A DNA stretch of 64,000 nucleotides, from the NCBI GenBank assembly GCA_963402885.1, contig OY727095.1:1617001-1681000 (forward strand), read 5' to 3'. The translations under genes were made by a program, and so were the position numbers. Below the pieces are notes generated by a model. It ran no database searches. It saw nothing but the letters and a program-made list of their open reading frames with translations, and had not been told where the DNA came from. This stretch comes from Antedon bifida. Taxonomy: Eukaryota; Echinodermata; Crinoidea; Comatulida; Antedonidae. This document shows, one piece after another, positions 1 to 11,700 of this stretch; position 1 is the stretch's first letter, and every line of letters starts with the position of its first letter.

Positions 1-312
1 AGCCAGGGTTTGTCCATCTACGCATGCGTAAACATCGCAGGTGTGTTTGGTCAACTTTGAAACTTATTTTCTAAAGTAATCAGACTGCTTAAAAAGTATT
101 AAGAGAGATCAATGGACTATTGGAGAGGTTGTTTATTCTATGATGAGACCGACAGAGCAGGTTCACATTTGAAATTATTAAAGTTCAGATTGTATATCAA
201 GCTTAAGTTGATAAAAGACATTCGCATAGCCACACTTGTCATTTCATAAGCTGTGGTATGAAGCCATTGGCACCGTATTTTAAAGTATGACCATGACGAT
301 TTGTCTAGAGTG
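1..312. other. No gene seen
   Basis: AT-rich DNA without a convincing exon, RNA gene or repeat. Open frames here are short and have no recognisable protein character. Confidence 0.5.
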
Positions 313-696
313 TAAAGCTTGGTTCTCACTAGGATGTAACGCAAGAACGAAATCGCAAGGTAATGCTTGGTTCCCACTAAAGTTTTGTTTCCACTAGGAT
401 GTAACGCAAATAAAGCTAGCAATAGATTAGTCGAATTATCGCCTTTGATTGGTCACTTCGCTTGCGTTGCGGCTTACGTCCTTGCGTTGCGTCCTAGTAG
501 AAACCCAGACACACAATGATTTGACCAACTACAAGCGATGGATTATTTTCACTGTCGGTTGTCATTGGTCAACTCGCTTGAAGTACTAGTGGGAACCAAC
601 CTTAAGTGATTTGACCAATCACAGGCTATGGATTAGTCAACTCGCTTGCGTTCCGGCTTAAGTCTTTGCGTTACATCCTAGTGGGAACCACGCTTA
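313..696. mobile_element. Inverted-repeat element (MITE-like), TAAGC-TGGTT family
   Basis: The left end reads TAAAGCTTGGTTCTCACTAG and the right end, reversed, reads TAAGCGTGGTTCCCACTAG; both continue into GATGTAACGCAAG. Partial copies of the same end occur inside (near 365-410), so this may be a nested pair. No transposase is seen. The ends resemble those of the element at 4668-4893, with TTAA at the right border. Confidence 0.75.
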
Positions 697-1813
697 ACGG
701 ACACACTATAAAGTGTCCACGTTATACATGTAGCAATGCAGAGACGGCGAAACCAATTTGTTTAAACTTAATCGGATAAAAAAAATCCAATAAATAATTA
801 TCTTTATAAATTTACATTGCTAAATTTAATAATTTAATCTTACAAATAATAATGATACTTGGAGTAATAATTCATTTTCTAAAGTTATAAGACGGCTTAA
901 CGGCGATTGGGGAAAACCCAGTTTTTTTATTTGAAATAATTAAAGTTTGAATTGTATATCAAGCTTAAACTGATACAAGACACGTGTAAAAACGTTTTTA
1001 TACCTTGCCCGAGGAAAATGAGGTATAATACATGCAATGTCACATATTGTTACCGCAATCAGTAAATAAATATAAAAGAAATGGTTAAATAAATCAATAG
1101 TGAATTGTTCAAATATATTAAATGTATTGAATTTCTACAACGATGTTGTCATCATTTAAAACTGACAGAAACTTTTATTTTATATTATTTATTGATAATT
1201 TATCTAATGTTCAATGAATTTAAAATGTATGAGGATGAGTGTATACCTAAGGCAAATCACCTATCGTAATAAACAAGATTTATTTTTCAACCACCAATAC
1301 GTTATTCTTATTTCTTTCTGTTGCGCGTACTTCAACATGCATGTTACGTTTGTGCGTTTGTGCGGATCACCGTACTCGTCGTGGTGACGAGTTCAAATCT
1401 TATAGTGTTTACTTTGTTTTTCATCTAGGTAAGGTGGAATCATTGATAGAAGTTGTTTTATTATTTTGAACTTGTTAGGAACGAATTCCCTTCCAACAAA
1501 ATTTGCCGTCATTTTACATTTAAAAGGACAGTAATTAAATTTGATATTAGAAAATATTTTCTGTACGCATTAGCAAAAAATATTAACATTTTGATATCCC
1601 AGTCTTGTTCAATTTTGAACAAAAAATTCATTTTGTCTTGCTTGCTGCTTTTAAATTATTTTATGCTCTTAATTAACTCCTGATCTTATATTCTTGGATC
1701 AAGGAACTCAGACTCAGATCATAGCACCCTATTCTGAAGTTTCAGTAGATAGAGTCTCTAACCGACTCGTACATTTATAGATAGTCAGTTAGACTCTACC
1801 TACTGACAGCTGC
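697..1813. other. No gene seen
   Basis: AT-rich intergenic DNA. A 76-codon open frame at 1453-1683 has no recognisable motif and looks like chance. No repeat of note. Confidence 0.45.
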
Positions 1814-2033
1814 GGTTGATCACAGGGAGCTTAAAGTGCGTCTTGTGACTCCATAACTCTTCATCCCAACCTCCTTCATGCCATTGAATGAGCCTGGATG
1901 AAGGAACCGTTCTCAGATCAAGTAACCGATTCTGCAGCTTTCAGTATTATACACTTTAACTCCTTAGCCGGTTGATCATAGGGAACTTAAGTAACTCCCC
2001 ATCCCAAACGTCCTTCTGCCATTGAATGAGCCT
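1814..2033. repeat. Imperfect direct duplication, two copies
   Basis: Positions 1814-1895 and 1970-2033 share the pattern GGTTGATCA-AGGGA-CTTAA, then CATCCCAA, then CCATTGAATGAGCCT. The second copy has internal deletions. No coding potential is evident. Confidence 0.6.
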
Positions 2034-2528
2034 ACACAGAACCGGGGAACTAACAACTAACAAGAGTTAACTTCTGTAAAATTTGACATCGTGATTTCGC
2101 TATAAATTCTATATTTCATCTTGCTTGAAAATTGTCGATCTATATTAAATCAATTGCGTTTAGCTTTGTCATTTGCAAGACATAATCAATTAAGGTAAAT
2201 TGAAGTCACTCGATGTAGAACACGAGTATAGACGACGCTGATACACTCTGATTTTACCTCACAAAAACGACATCATTTCATTACTTAATTTAACCTAAGC
2301 TAAATCATGTTATGTCGTCATTGGACAATCAATTCCCTTACTAATTTTCCCATATTACTTTTTGTTCATACAATTAATATGCATAGAAGAAAATTTCGTA
2401 TAATATATAAAGGTAATTAACAAAATGGTGCATATACAGATAAACAGACTTGAGGAAAGGAAATAATAGACCTCCAATTTCAATTCTTTGGAGGCAGAAG
2501 TTATGGGCGGGATGGTAAATCTTCTCTT

Positions 2529-2820
2529 TTAAAGATGTATTGTCCCCAAAAACATGAAAAATTAAGTTTAATAAAATCGAACTTTGAATTGGCCACTTTC
2601 CATAGAAAAAAATGGAAAAAAGGTATGTTTTCACTTATAAAATGACAATATAACTGTTTAAATTCAACCAAAAACCAATTTGACTATTTTGCTTTAAATT
2701 ACAGCTTTTTCATGGAAAATAATTTGTTTTTCAATCCAATTTTTGGTCAAAGCGAATAACTATTTTGTTGCATTAAAATGGCATATTCAGCCAAAATTTG
2801 TTTAAGAATTTTTTTTTTCT
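2529..2820. mobile_element. TTAA MITE, AGATGTATTGTCCCC family, right end lost
   Basis: Starts TTAA then AGATGTATTGTCCCC and shares its interior (CCAATTTTTGGTCAAAGCG, AATAACTATT) with the complete copies at 17561-17868 and 38699-39051. The right inverted repeat is missing; the copy ends in a T-rich run near 2815. Confidence 0.75.
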
Positions 2821-3958
2821 TTAAAGGAATATGAAAAGTACGGAAGCCTCAAAGGAACATTGTTTTATTGTAAGAACAACACTAATGAGCATCTAAAGCA
2901 ATATCATTATATAAGCCTACTAATTAAATTAACGTTTCAATTCAATTTAATTCAATCCAATTGTTTTCTTCAATCAGAAACAAAAAAAGAAATTTAACAA
3001 GCAAAAGCCTATAAAATACGGAGCTCCGTATTCTAACTACTTCAGATTTTTTCATCTTTTTTAATCAATCAGAAAAGTTTTAATCTTCCTCTCTCTAGGC
3101 CCTCTCTTATCACAGGTTTAGAATTTAGAATGTTATAGACCTTTTGTATGAAGAAATATGCCTAAAATAAACATTTATTTTCAGTATGGGAGTGACACGT
3201 TAGGTCCCGGACAGCAAGAAGAGTGGCAGATGGATGGCAACAGCCAAGCCAAGAATTTAGGCCTACAAATGTTATCGATTAAGTTTTATCGGGCGTTGAT
3301 CTACCCTCGGCGGGTAAGAATAGTATTGATAATTATCAGCTAACATGGTTATATCTTTGGAACTCGGCCTACATTTTAAATAGTGTGTATCTAACTTAGT
3401 TTATGTAATATTATAGTGTTGAAACAGATCGCCTTAACTTAACGTTATTTATACCAATAGCCTTTTTCACAACGAAATATTCCAATAATACTGCGTATGC
3501 CTATTATTTCATTCTTTAAAATTGTCAGAACGATCGTCATAAAAAAAAATGAAAAAATGATGATGACATAATTAAATTACTTTCAAAATGTTAATCAACC
3601 ATGGTGTGTTTCAATTCTTGTCGTATACATAACTTTCTTTAAAAATAACTAATTAACATTCCAGGTGTGTTAATACGCAGGCCACACAGTCCTACTAATA
3701 GTGCTAGTAGAATATACTAATTGAATTATATACACTCAAGACACTAATTGAATGCGTCACTAAACCATGTTTCAAATCTGATTATGATTCGGCATTTCGA
3801 CGTTCGCGACGCGTTCAAGACAGACCTACACTCCAAATGCGTTTTAAAGGTAATAATTGATCATTCTTAGTTTACTCAAGCAGTAAACAACGTATATAGC
3901 TAGTATTATTGATACTCTGCAGAGAGACACAAACTTAGATAAGTCGTAATTTTACTAT
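2821..3958. other. No supported gene
   Basis: A possible acceptor near 3182 leads into a short GC-richer open stretch to about 3315, but no protein family is recognisable and no partner exon fits. The rest is AT-rich intergenic sequence. Confidence 0.4.
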
Positions 3959-4082
3959 CATCGTTTGTACGCGCGATTAAAACACCAGCAGTTAACGCGC
4001 GCGTATTAACGTCGTCCTTTTTATCAACGTTTGTTCGCGCGATTAATATACACAAAGTTAACGCGCGCGATTTTGTTTAACG
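3959..4082. repeat. Tandem CGCGCG-bearing repeat, about 62 bp x 2
   Basis: Two units share CGTTTGT-CGCGCGATTAA and, about 30 bp later, GTTAACGCGCGCG. A third partial start follows. Similar ACGCGCGCG motifs recur at 7183-7284. CpG-dense clusters stand out in this AT-rich DNA. Confidence 0.65.
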
Positions 4083-4667
4083 TTTGTGAATCAACAGTAT
4101 TTATCTGCGGCAAATAACATAAGACAAATAGTGTCTTTAATCACTTGTTATCTCGTAAAAAACACAATACAATATTACTGAAATCGTAAACTTGTGATTA
4201 TTCGATCAATCGCTACCCTTTTATCTTTGTTTTATTACGAACATACAGTTTATGAGTAATTTTGTTGATTGTCAAATCATTACATACGGTACGATAAAAC
4301 ATCACTATAATGTACTGAACTAGGCCTAAATATTAAGGCTGTGGACACTGAGATGTTCCATTTTTACTTACTCATGCGCGCACCTGGGCTAGCTGTTTCT
4401 ACCAATTATATGCCTATTATATGAATTAAATACAGGGCTTCCAATAATTGAAAATAGATACTTTATTATTTTGAAAATGGTTTAGTAATTTAGCAGGACG
4501 GTCATGGGTAGACATCATAATGGTTACGCCTAATGACCAATACTAATTAGGTGGATACGGTAGTTCACCACTTGTTATTATCACATTACTTTACCAGATT
4601 TGGTGATACTTGTAATCCCAGCTCAAACAACCATCGTGTTCAATTTGCGTAATACATCGTATCCTAT

Positions 4668-4893
4668 TTAAGCGTGGTTCCCACTAGCGACACAACGTAA
4701 CGCAACGCAGCGACGTTTTGACGCAAAGTGCTGTATTGCCTAATCACAAGTGGGAAACGACGACGCAACAATTCTGCAAATATCGCAGATTTTATTTCAC
4801 GCAAACGGGGGCAAACACAATTATCGGAAGGGCATTTTCTTACGTTGCGTGTAGGTTGCGTTACGTTCCGTCGCTAGTGGAAACCAAGCTTTA
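4668..4893. mobile_element. Inverted-repeat MITE, AAGCGTGGTTCCCACTAGCGAC family
   Basis: Left end TTAAGCGTGGTTCCCACTAG; right end, reversed, TAAAGCTTGGTTTCCACTAG. Both continue as CGAC(or G)-AACGTAACGC, giving about 35 bp of inverted repeat. The interior is rich in ACGCAACG-type motifs. At about 226 bp with no ORF, this is a non-autonomous DNA transposon. Confidence 0.85.
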
Positions 4894-6681
4894 GGGTGGT
4901 TAGGGAAGGGGTGATACTCTTTGGGCTAGTTCTATGGGGAGTAGTTATTCTCCGGTGGCTAATATTGTCTAGATGTAGTTATCCCTAGAATACTTTTATG
5001 TAATAAACTCCACAAGCTCTTCTCTGTGCATGACTTAAATTAATAAAATCCCAGAGCACTAGTTATGCTAACTTCACCCTATAATTGACAACCGTTAGTA
5101 TAGTAGCATTACCATACATGCATTTATTGGATTCATAATACAGTAAAATAAGACCCTATAATACAACTTTGGAAGACATAATAAAATGTGTATAAACATA
5201 TTACGCACCTGAGCAATAATGTTACAACAGTGTCAATATCATCAGTTTGTTGTTTTGAACGTAACACGGTGTTTGACGCTACAGAGCCGGCCAGAGGTAT
5301 TTGTTGTATGTCGGTGGTGGCGGGTTAGTAGTGACTATTTAAAATGCAAAGTAAGACGAGTCGTGTTAACAGCTGTAATATCACAACAGATACAAGATTT
5401 GTGATGTCATAAGTCAAATTGCATGTGTGCAAACTACGAGAAATTGAAAGGAGTGGAACGACCGCGTTGGTGAAATCTGTACATTATAGGGATTTTGTCT
5501 GTCCACAGTAGAGGCCAGTGAGGGCGATATTTTCCCACAACAGGGGCTTTCCATATATCTATTATATACCTCCATGGACTGTCTATCATAAAGACTTTTT
5601 GTCCACAATATTGGCTTTGAGGGCGCAAATGTCCATATCAGAGCCATATTTTTTGTCTATAATTACATTTACATAATATACTCAGATACTATTCGTCTTT
5701 CGAAACATTCGTATAATTATAATAAATATTAATGAGCATTGAATGACATTCCACAGACCAAGATTCCAGTAATCTAAGATCTAAAAAAAAACTCTAGGCT
5801 TATAGACTTGTTTTACCTACTATTTTAATATTCCAAGTACAGTATATATTGTAATTTTATATACATTATATGCATTTTTATGGTACAAAAATGTGATGTA
5901 TTCTATTCCATTATTTGAATTCTATTATAGTCACCTTTTTATTATTTATATTTAATAACAGGTTATTTGGCGAGCTCAGTTCAAATTTCCGACGACCAAA
6001 AACACGTGCAATCGTGCGTCTCATCGGTTCTATCAATGCATTTTACAGAAGCACCACATTTACATCAGTAGGTCTACAGTTTTCAGCCTCTCCGTATGAC
6101 GTCACTGAACCTTTCATCACAATTATTGATACCACTACCCACTCCCATCCCCATAACTAAATTGCCAAAATTAAATTTGCATTGTATGATAATTAATATG
6201 GCGATTCTACTAATTATCCTAGTGACTATTAATCTCAGAGCGACAGAGGGCGTGCTATTTAACATTTCAGCTCATATTGAACATACAGCTAACTCGAGAT
6301 TTTAATTAATTTAATTTGGGAAGTCACCAATAAATTAATTTTCCTAAAAATGCATGCTATCTTCTTGCAAAAGAAAAATCAAACAGTACTACACTTGAAC
6401 TTGAGAGCAATTGAATGTAATTGAAACTAATCAAACTCTACAAACAAACTTCCCACTCAACTATATAATGTTACTAACCTATAATTTACATTTAAAAGAT
6501 TTGGAATGCTATTAATTTATCAGATCTATACATGCAATCTTTACATGTCTATAAAGGCGCACATACATGTATGCATACGACACGAATTACGCGCAGTACA
6601 GTTTTTCTCTTCGCTAGGCCACTTCTACAAAATGTAATAGGCCTACAGTATATTATAACTTCATATATACATTTTTTACAG
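4894..6681. other. No gene seen
   Basis: Intergenic. Overlapping short frames at 5414-5647 on the minus strand and 5915-6305 were inspected; none shows a domain or exon borders consistent with neighbours. Confidence 0.45.
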
Positions 6682-7035
6682 TAAAGCTATGTCTACACTA
6701 TCAAACAAGTTTGACAAAAAAAAGTGTGATGTGCCCAAATATGGTAGTGATTCCCAAATATGGTAGTGATATGCCCAAATATGGTAGTGATATGCCCAAA
6801 TATGGTAGTGATATGCCCAAATATGGTAGTGATATGCCCAAATATGGTAGTGATATGCCCAAATATGGTAGTGATGTGCCCAAATATGGTAGTGATATTC
6901 CCAAATATGGTAGTGATATTCCCAAATATGGTAGTGATATGCCCAAATATGGTAGTGATATGACATCATCATGTCTGTATATGGGTACATCACATGTTTT
7001 TGTCACACAAAGTTTGATAGTGTAGACAGAGCTTA
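6682..7035. mobile_element. Inverted-repeat MITE carrying an internal minisatellite
   Basis: Ends are TAAAGCTATGTCTACACTA and, reversed from the right, TAAGCTCTGTCTACACTATC. After each end comes CAAACTTTGTGACAAAAA-like sequence and a GATGTGCCC/GATGTACCC block. The interior is an 11-unit 21-bp repeat. Related copies sit at 29334-29487 (about two repeat units) and, as a half copy, at 10581-10643. Confidence 0.85.
6730..6961. repeat. 21-bp minisatellite, 11 units
   Basis: Consensus unit CCCAAATATGGTAGTGATATG; the first unit is 18 bp. Because the unit is a multiple of three without stops, several frames stay open on both strands. These are repeat artefacts, not proteins. Confidence 0.95.
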
Positions 7036-7182
7036 AGAATACGTTTTAAACTTCAGTCAAAATAGTCACTCATTATCAAATACACTTATTGAATATTGCA
7101 CTTAATAAGTGTATCATATTTCGGACAAGCTTTACTTATTGCTAATCTCGTTACATACACGTCCACCGCAAAGACAAGAGTG

Positions 7183-7284
7183 ACGCGCGCATACAAAAGC
7201 TGTGCCATTTTCATCAGCATTTGAACGCGCGCGTATACAAACGCTGGGCCATCACCATCGGCATTTAAACGCGCGCGTCAAAAT
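7183..7284. repeat. CGCGCG-bearing tandem repeat, about 50 bp
   Basis: Three ACGCGCGC clusters are separated by related spacers containing GCTG-GCCAT and CATC-GCATTT. Similar to 3959-4082 in having CpG clusters at regular spacing. Confidence 0.6.
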
Positions 7285-7670
7285 AAACTGTGCCTCTTAA
7301 AGTAGGCCTAATACTGGCAAATTTCAATTATTTTAATCCATCATCAACAAGGGTTTATACATCTATATCGGCAGTGACCCAGAAAATACATCATGGGACC
7401 TCATAGGCTAGTCAAAGAGGGGAGCGAATGTGTCTACACGTTTGGATGAAGACGCTTCGCCCCTTTTTTAGGTGTAATGAAATAAATAATTTTTATTTCT
7501 AATGCATAAACATTTATTAATTATGAATACAGTTTTGATATATTAGGTGGTCTTTTTAGAACCCATCCCCCTAATCTCTAGATTTGCTACCGAAAGTTTG
7601 AGTACAGTGAGTTACAAATTTAATGACGTAATTGTATGTCGGTTTCATTGACGACTTATAGCACCATGCT

Positions 7671-7832
7671 TTAAAGACGATTTTCAACTAGGCGTATTTG
7701 TTCGCGCCAATCGTAAGCTTATACGCATTCGTATTCATGTTTCCATCTTCCAAATCCCTCTCTACGCATGCGTATATAAGCTGACACTTTCGATTCGCGC
7801 GAACAAATTCGTCTAGTGGAAAATCGGCTTAA
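7671..7832. mobile_element. TTAA MITE with TTCGCGC-rich ends
   Basis: TTAA then AGACGATTTTCAACTAGGCG; the right end, reversed, is TTAA then GCCGATTTTCCACTAGACG. Both continue to TATTTGTTCGCGC or AATTTGTTCGCGC. About 160 bp, no ORF, TTAA at both borders. Confidence 0.85.
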
Positions 7833-8740
7833 CGTTACCCTGTCCCGGGGCGATTTTTTCGTACATAAGTTGGGGACCTCTCGATGTAAAAGAATTACAA
7901 GATAGCCGACCTACTTCTTAAATATAACTGAACTAAATAACCTCTCTCTCCCCGTGAAATAAAAAGAAGTTGTTCTTCGATTCGAACCCCATACATCGAC
8001 ATGCAAACACAGCTCGATGGAAAGCGTTTACATATAGTCAGTTCAATTCTTACGTCAACACCTATCGCATATGAATATATATGAATATGAATTATTCATA
8101 TTGTTTCGTGATGTTTCATGAGGTTATGTACGAAAAAAATATCGCGGAATATAATTGAGAATATTTTACATTATTTATCAGATTACTTTTAGGCAGATTT
8201 TAACTCCGGAAACTTGGAAAACATCGAACCACCAAATGAAAGCATACTTAGGAGGGCGTTTAATACGTCGTAAACAAAATTGTCTAACGCCATCACAATT
8301 TGTTTAAATCAACTACAAAAAGTTTTTAAAAAGTATTTACCGACGCGATTCGGTATACGGCAACAACGCAAGTACGTGTAAAGTTTTCGTCTGTTTAAAG
8401 TGGCTTTTCGATCCAATGAAATCAACTTTTTTTTCGCAGCGCGTCAGTACGAGTTTTTATATATTCACGATTTACGCAAATTGTGTCCAGTTTTACAAAA
8501 ATATTACGAATATATATAAAGTTTCATTAGGCCCTATATTTATAGAATATCAAAAATACGTGTTCCTCCGGCAGGTCTGCCGAATTAAGTTACTTTTAAT
8601 GGCTAAAGTGGGCAATGTATGTTCGACAAACAGGGATTCGGGAAAATTATTTAGTTAACTTGTCCACGTTATACAGATGCTAATTGTAATACTGTTAAAA
8701 TGCTGCGTGATCGCGTATGCGTCTACTTATAATAATCTCC
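7833..8740. other. Intergenic; downstream flank of the membrane-protein gene
   Basis: No exon is supported. It includes the region 3' of the minus-strand membrane-protein gene, where its 3' UTR should lie, and a possible degenerate tRNA-like patch near 7975-8020 that was too weak to call. Confidence 0.4.
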
Positions 8741-11700
8741 TTAAGTTTGCAAGACCTTTTGATTAACATAAATAGGGTCTTTGATTTCGTCCAGACCAAG
8801 ATAAGAATTGTGTGGATTGGGTCGCGGCAATGTTTCCTTCGGTCTTTCAATTGGCAGGGGTGCCGCTTCTCTTTCGTCAACCTGTTTCTCTTCGTTTATT
8901 ACGCCTTCTACACTCGTTACTTTACACTCAACATCTTCTTGTACAGCACCGTTGTTGTCAAATGATTTATCCTCTACGGTTGTTAACTCCTGTAAAAAAT
9001 CAAGTAAGCTTGTATAAGGCGAAAATATGGACGTTCAGACTGTACCACCGTAAAACTTCGAAATGAAGTCTCAAAAGAAGTCCATCTCGAAAAAAGCCCC
9101 CTCTTTGGTCTGCAAAAGTAATACCGAAAAAAGAAGCTCATCTGGAAATCAAGCACATTGACTTACATTCGAGATAGACTAATTTGAATATAAGGAAGAA
9201 TGTGATGATTTAACCAGATAACTTATAATGCAGATATGATGTATGATAGTTTATATCGTACATTAATTTTGTACGGTACTTTGATCACAAAATATGTAAA
9301 ATTGGAAGGTAATGTCTAAAAAATCCTATTATCATAGTAGCAATTCATAAAATGTACAGCATTCATTGCGAAAAGAACCTCTCTTTTTAGTTTTTAGTTA
9401 AGTAATTTCGAAAAGATAATTTTACTATATAAAAAAAGGAAGAAGCCCATGGGCTTCTTTACGAGGTTTTACGGTATATTAAGCAAAACCACAGTAGCTA
9501 CATAAAGTTTCCGAGCTTTTTGATTAACTAACAAACATAATACTATTTCATCAATTAGCATGTAACTTTCATTTTAAAGTATGTATTGAATTGATCCAGA
9601 TTTGGAAAATAAAGACCTGAGGTTAACCTATCATTATATAACACCTAAATAAATTCCTGATTGGACGATTGTGGGTCACATAGCGTGCAATAGTACTTCT
9701 TTTATCTCTATATCATAGACAAATTATGCGATACAGCCGCCCTTACGTACATGTTCAACACATTGTGACGACTGTTGTAAAAAAGCCCTGCCTTAATAGT
9801 ACGACAGGGACTGTGGAACTAGCGTATTTTATTATGTTACTTATTGTGCGTATGCCAGGCATTGTGACGTATTTCCTCGACACAATTCTGGTGAATTCTA
9901 GGTCTAGTCGACGACCAACGATACAAATACGTAGTCCTTCCATATCAATCACCGTTGAATTGTAGGTCTAGTCGACGACCAACGACACAAATACGTAGTC
10001 CTTCCATATTAATTACCGGTGAATTCTAGGTCTAGTCGACGACCAACGACACATATACGTAGTCCTTCCATATCAATTACCGTTAAGCTTGTTTTCTATT
10101 AGCAAATAAATTCGCGCGGATCAAAAATTCTTGAGTTCTGATTATTTTTGCGCATTTTTCACGTCACAAAAATTAAGATGAAATTCTTAATACGCATGTG
10201 CATTAGTCAAATTCGCCTAGTCATGGAGAAGTAAGTTAGCTTAGTTAACTTATTTGTTTTAACTTAATATTTCATTTCACTTACCTGCTCACTTACATTT
10301 CTATCCATTTTAGTTTCTTTTATGTAGAACCACGTTTTTATCGTTTGCCTCATTGTCATTTTTTTCATCGGTTTTGCTTTACACCCTCCGTTTTTTCTTC
10401 GATGATTGCGTTTTTTGACGATTATGATGAAAATAGTGAGCAGCAAAAAGACGGCAAACACAGCCAATATTATAAGCCCAAGTACCTTCAAGTCTATTCT
10501 TTTATCTGTATTTAACAAAATAAAAATAAACATATTTTTAATAATAAGTAATATTCAGGCCTGAAATAAGTTCATGATGAACCATATATGGGCACATCAC
10601 ATTTTCTTGTCAGATAAAGTTTGATAGTGAGGACAAGGCCTTAGATTAAAAAAAATAACACACGTAAATATTTGTTATGTTATATGTAATATGAAAATAG
10701 AAAAATAAATGGCGTGTGTCTTTTTTCAGGAAATGACGTTAATTTTTAGAAGAAAAAACTCGATCAAGCATCGTTGTAGTCACAGTTCTGCAAATATTGG
10801 CTTTCATTCAGTTTTCAGTCATCTGTGACCTTTACGGTATTATAGAAAAACATAAACTGAACTATCAAATAAAATTACAGAATGAATTGAACGTTGTATA
10901 ACTTTATATAGTTACAGGATGTATGCCTATTTTTAGATAGTTTTTAGGTCTTGAATTGTCTCATTGTTTCGTTGCTTTGAGCGCTTTTTTGTTGTTATTT
11001 AACACTTAGCAGGTCCGTATTTGTGGAATAGACTAGAAAATTGTATTTAACAATCTGTTTCCTTACATAATTTTGTTTAGATACTCACTTTTTTATTTAT
11101 TTTTTAAAAATGTTATTTTGTTTAATTTGCTTCTCTGTTATTTCAACTATTATTGTTTAACTGTTGTTATTTTATTACCATCATTATTACCATTATTGAA
11201 TAAATGTTATTGAACTAAAATTAAAGTAAATGTGTGTTTATATTACTATTATATATTGTTAATAGTATAAAAACAAGTGATTACTTGGTAGGGTTACTGT
11301 GTTTTATTTGTTTACCTAATTGGTGCCGGCCTGGCAAGGATTTGAACTAAGAATTGCGTGATGAAGTACGGCACTAAGCTACAATACCACTACTGTGATT
11401 GATAAACTTACCTTCAACTCTTATTGTTTCGAAAATGATAGTGGCATTGATATCATCCATAAGGGTTATACCATTGACAAATGCTATTAGCATCGCATTC
11501 TCACAATAAGCCTTTTTCGTAGTAATTTCACACTTAATAGGATTACTAAAACAAAGACATAAAAAACAATAAAATAATTTTTATTTTAAATTATTCATTT
11601 CCAAGTATTTACTTATATTTCAAAAAAAGAAATTAAAACTCCGAACTATGAAGCCGTAGATAGTTTGGTCGATTTGCGACATCAATAATGTTAATTTAAC

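Noticed and set aside
3158..3343. Possible isolated exon after a TTTCAG acceptor
   Set aside because: No recognisable domain and no matching partner exon or donor.
6676..7025. Long open frames on both strands rich in PKYGSD or YHYHIWAYH repeats
   Set aside because: They arise from the 21-bp minisatellite inside a MITE; four frames are open at once, as expected for a stop-free repeat with a period divisible by three.
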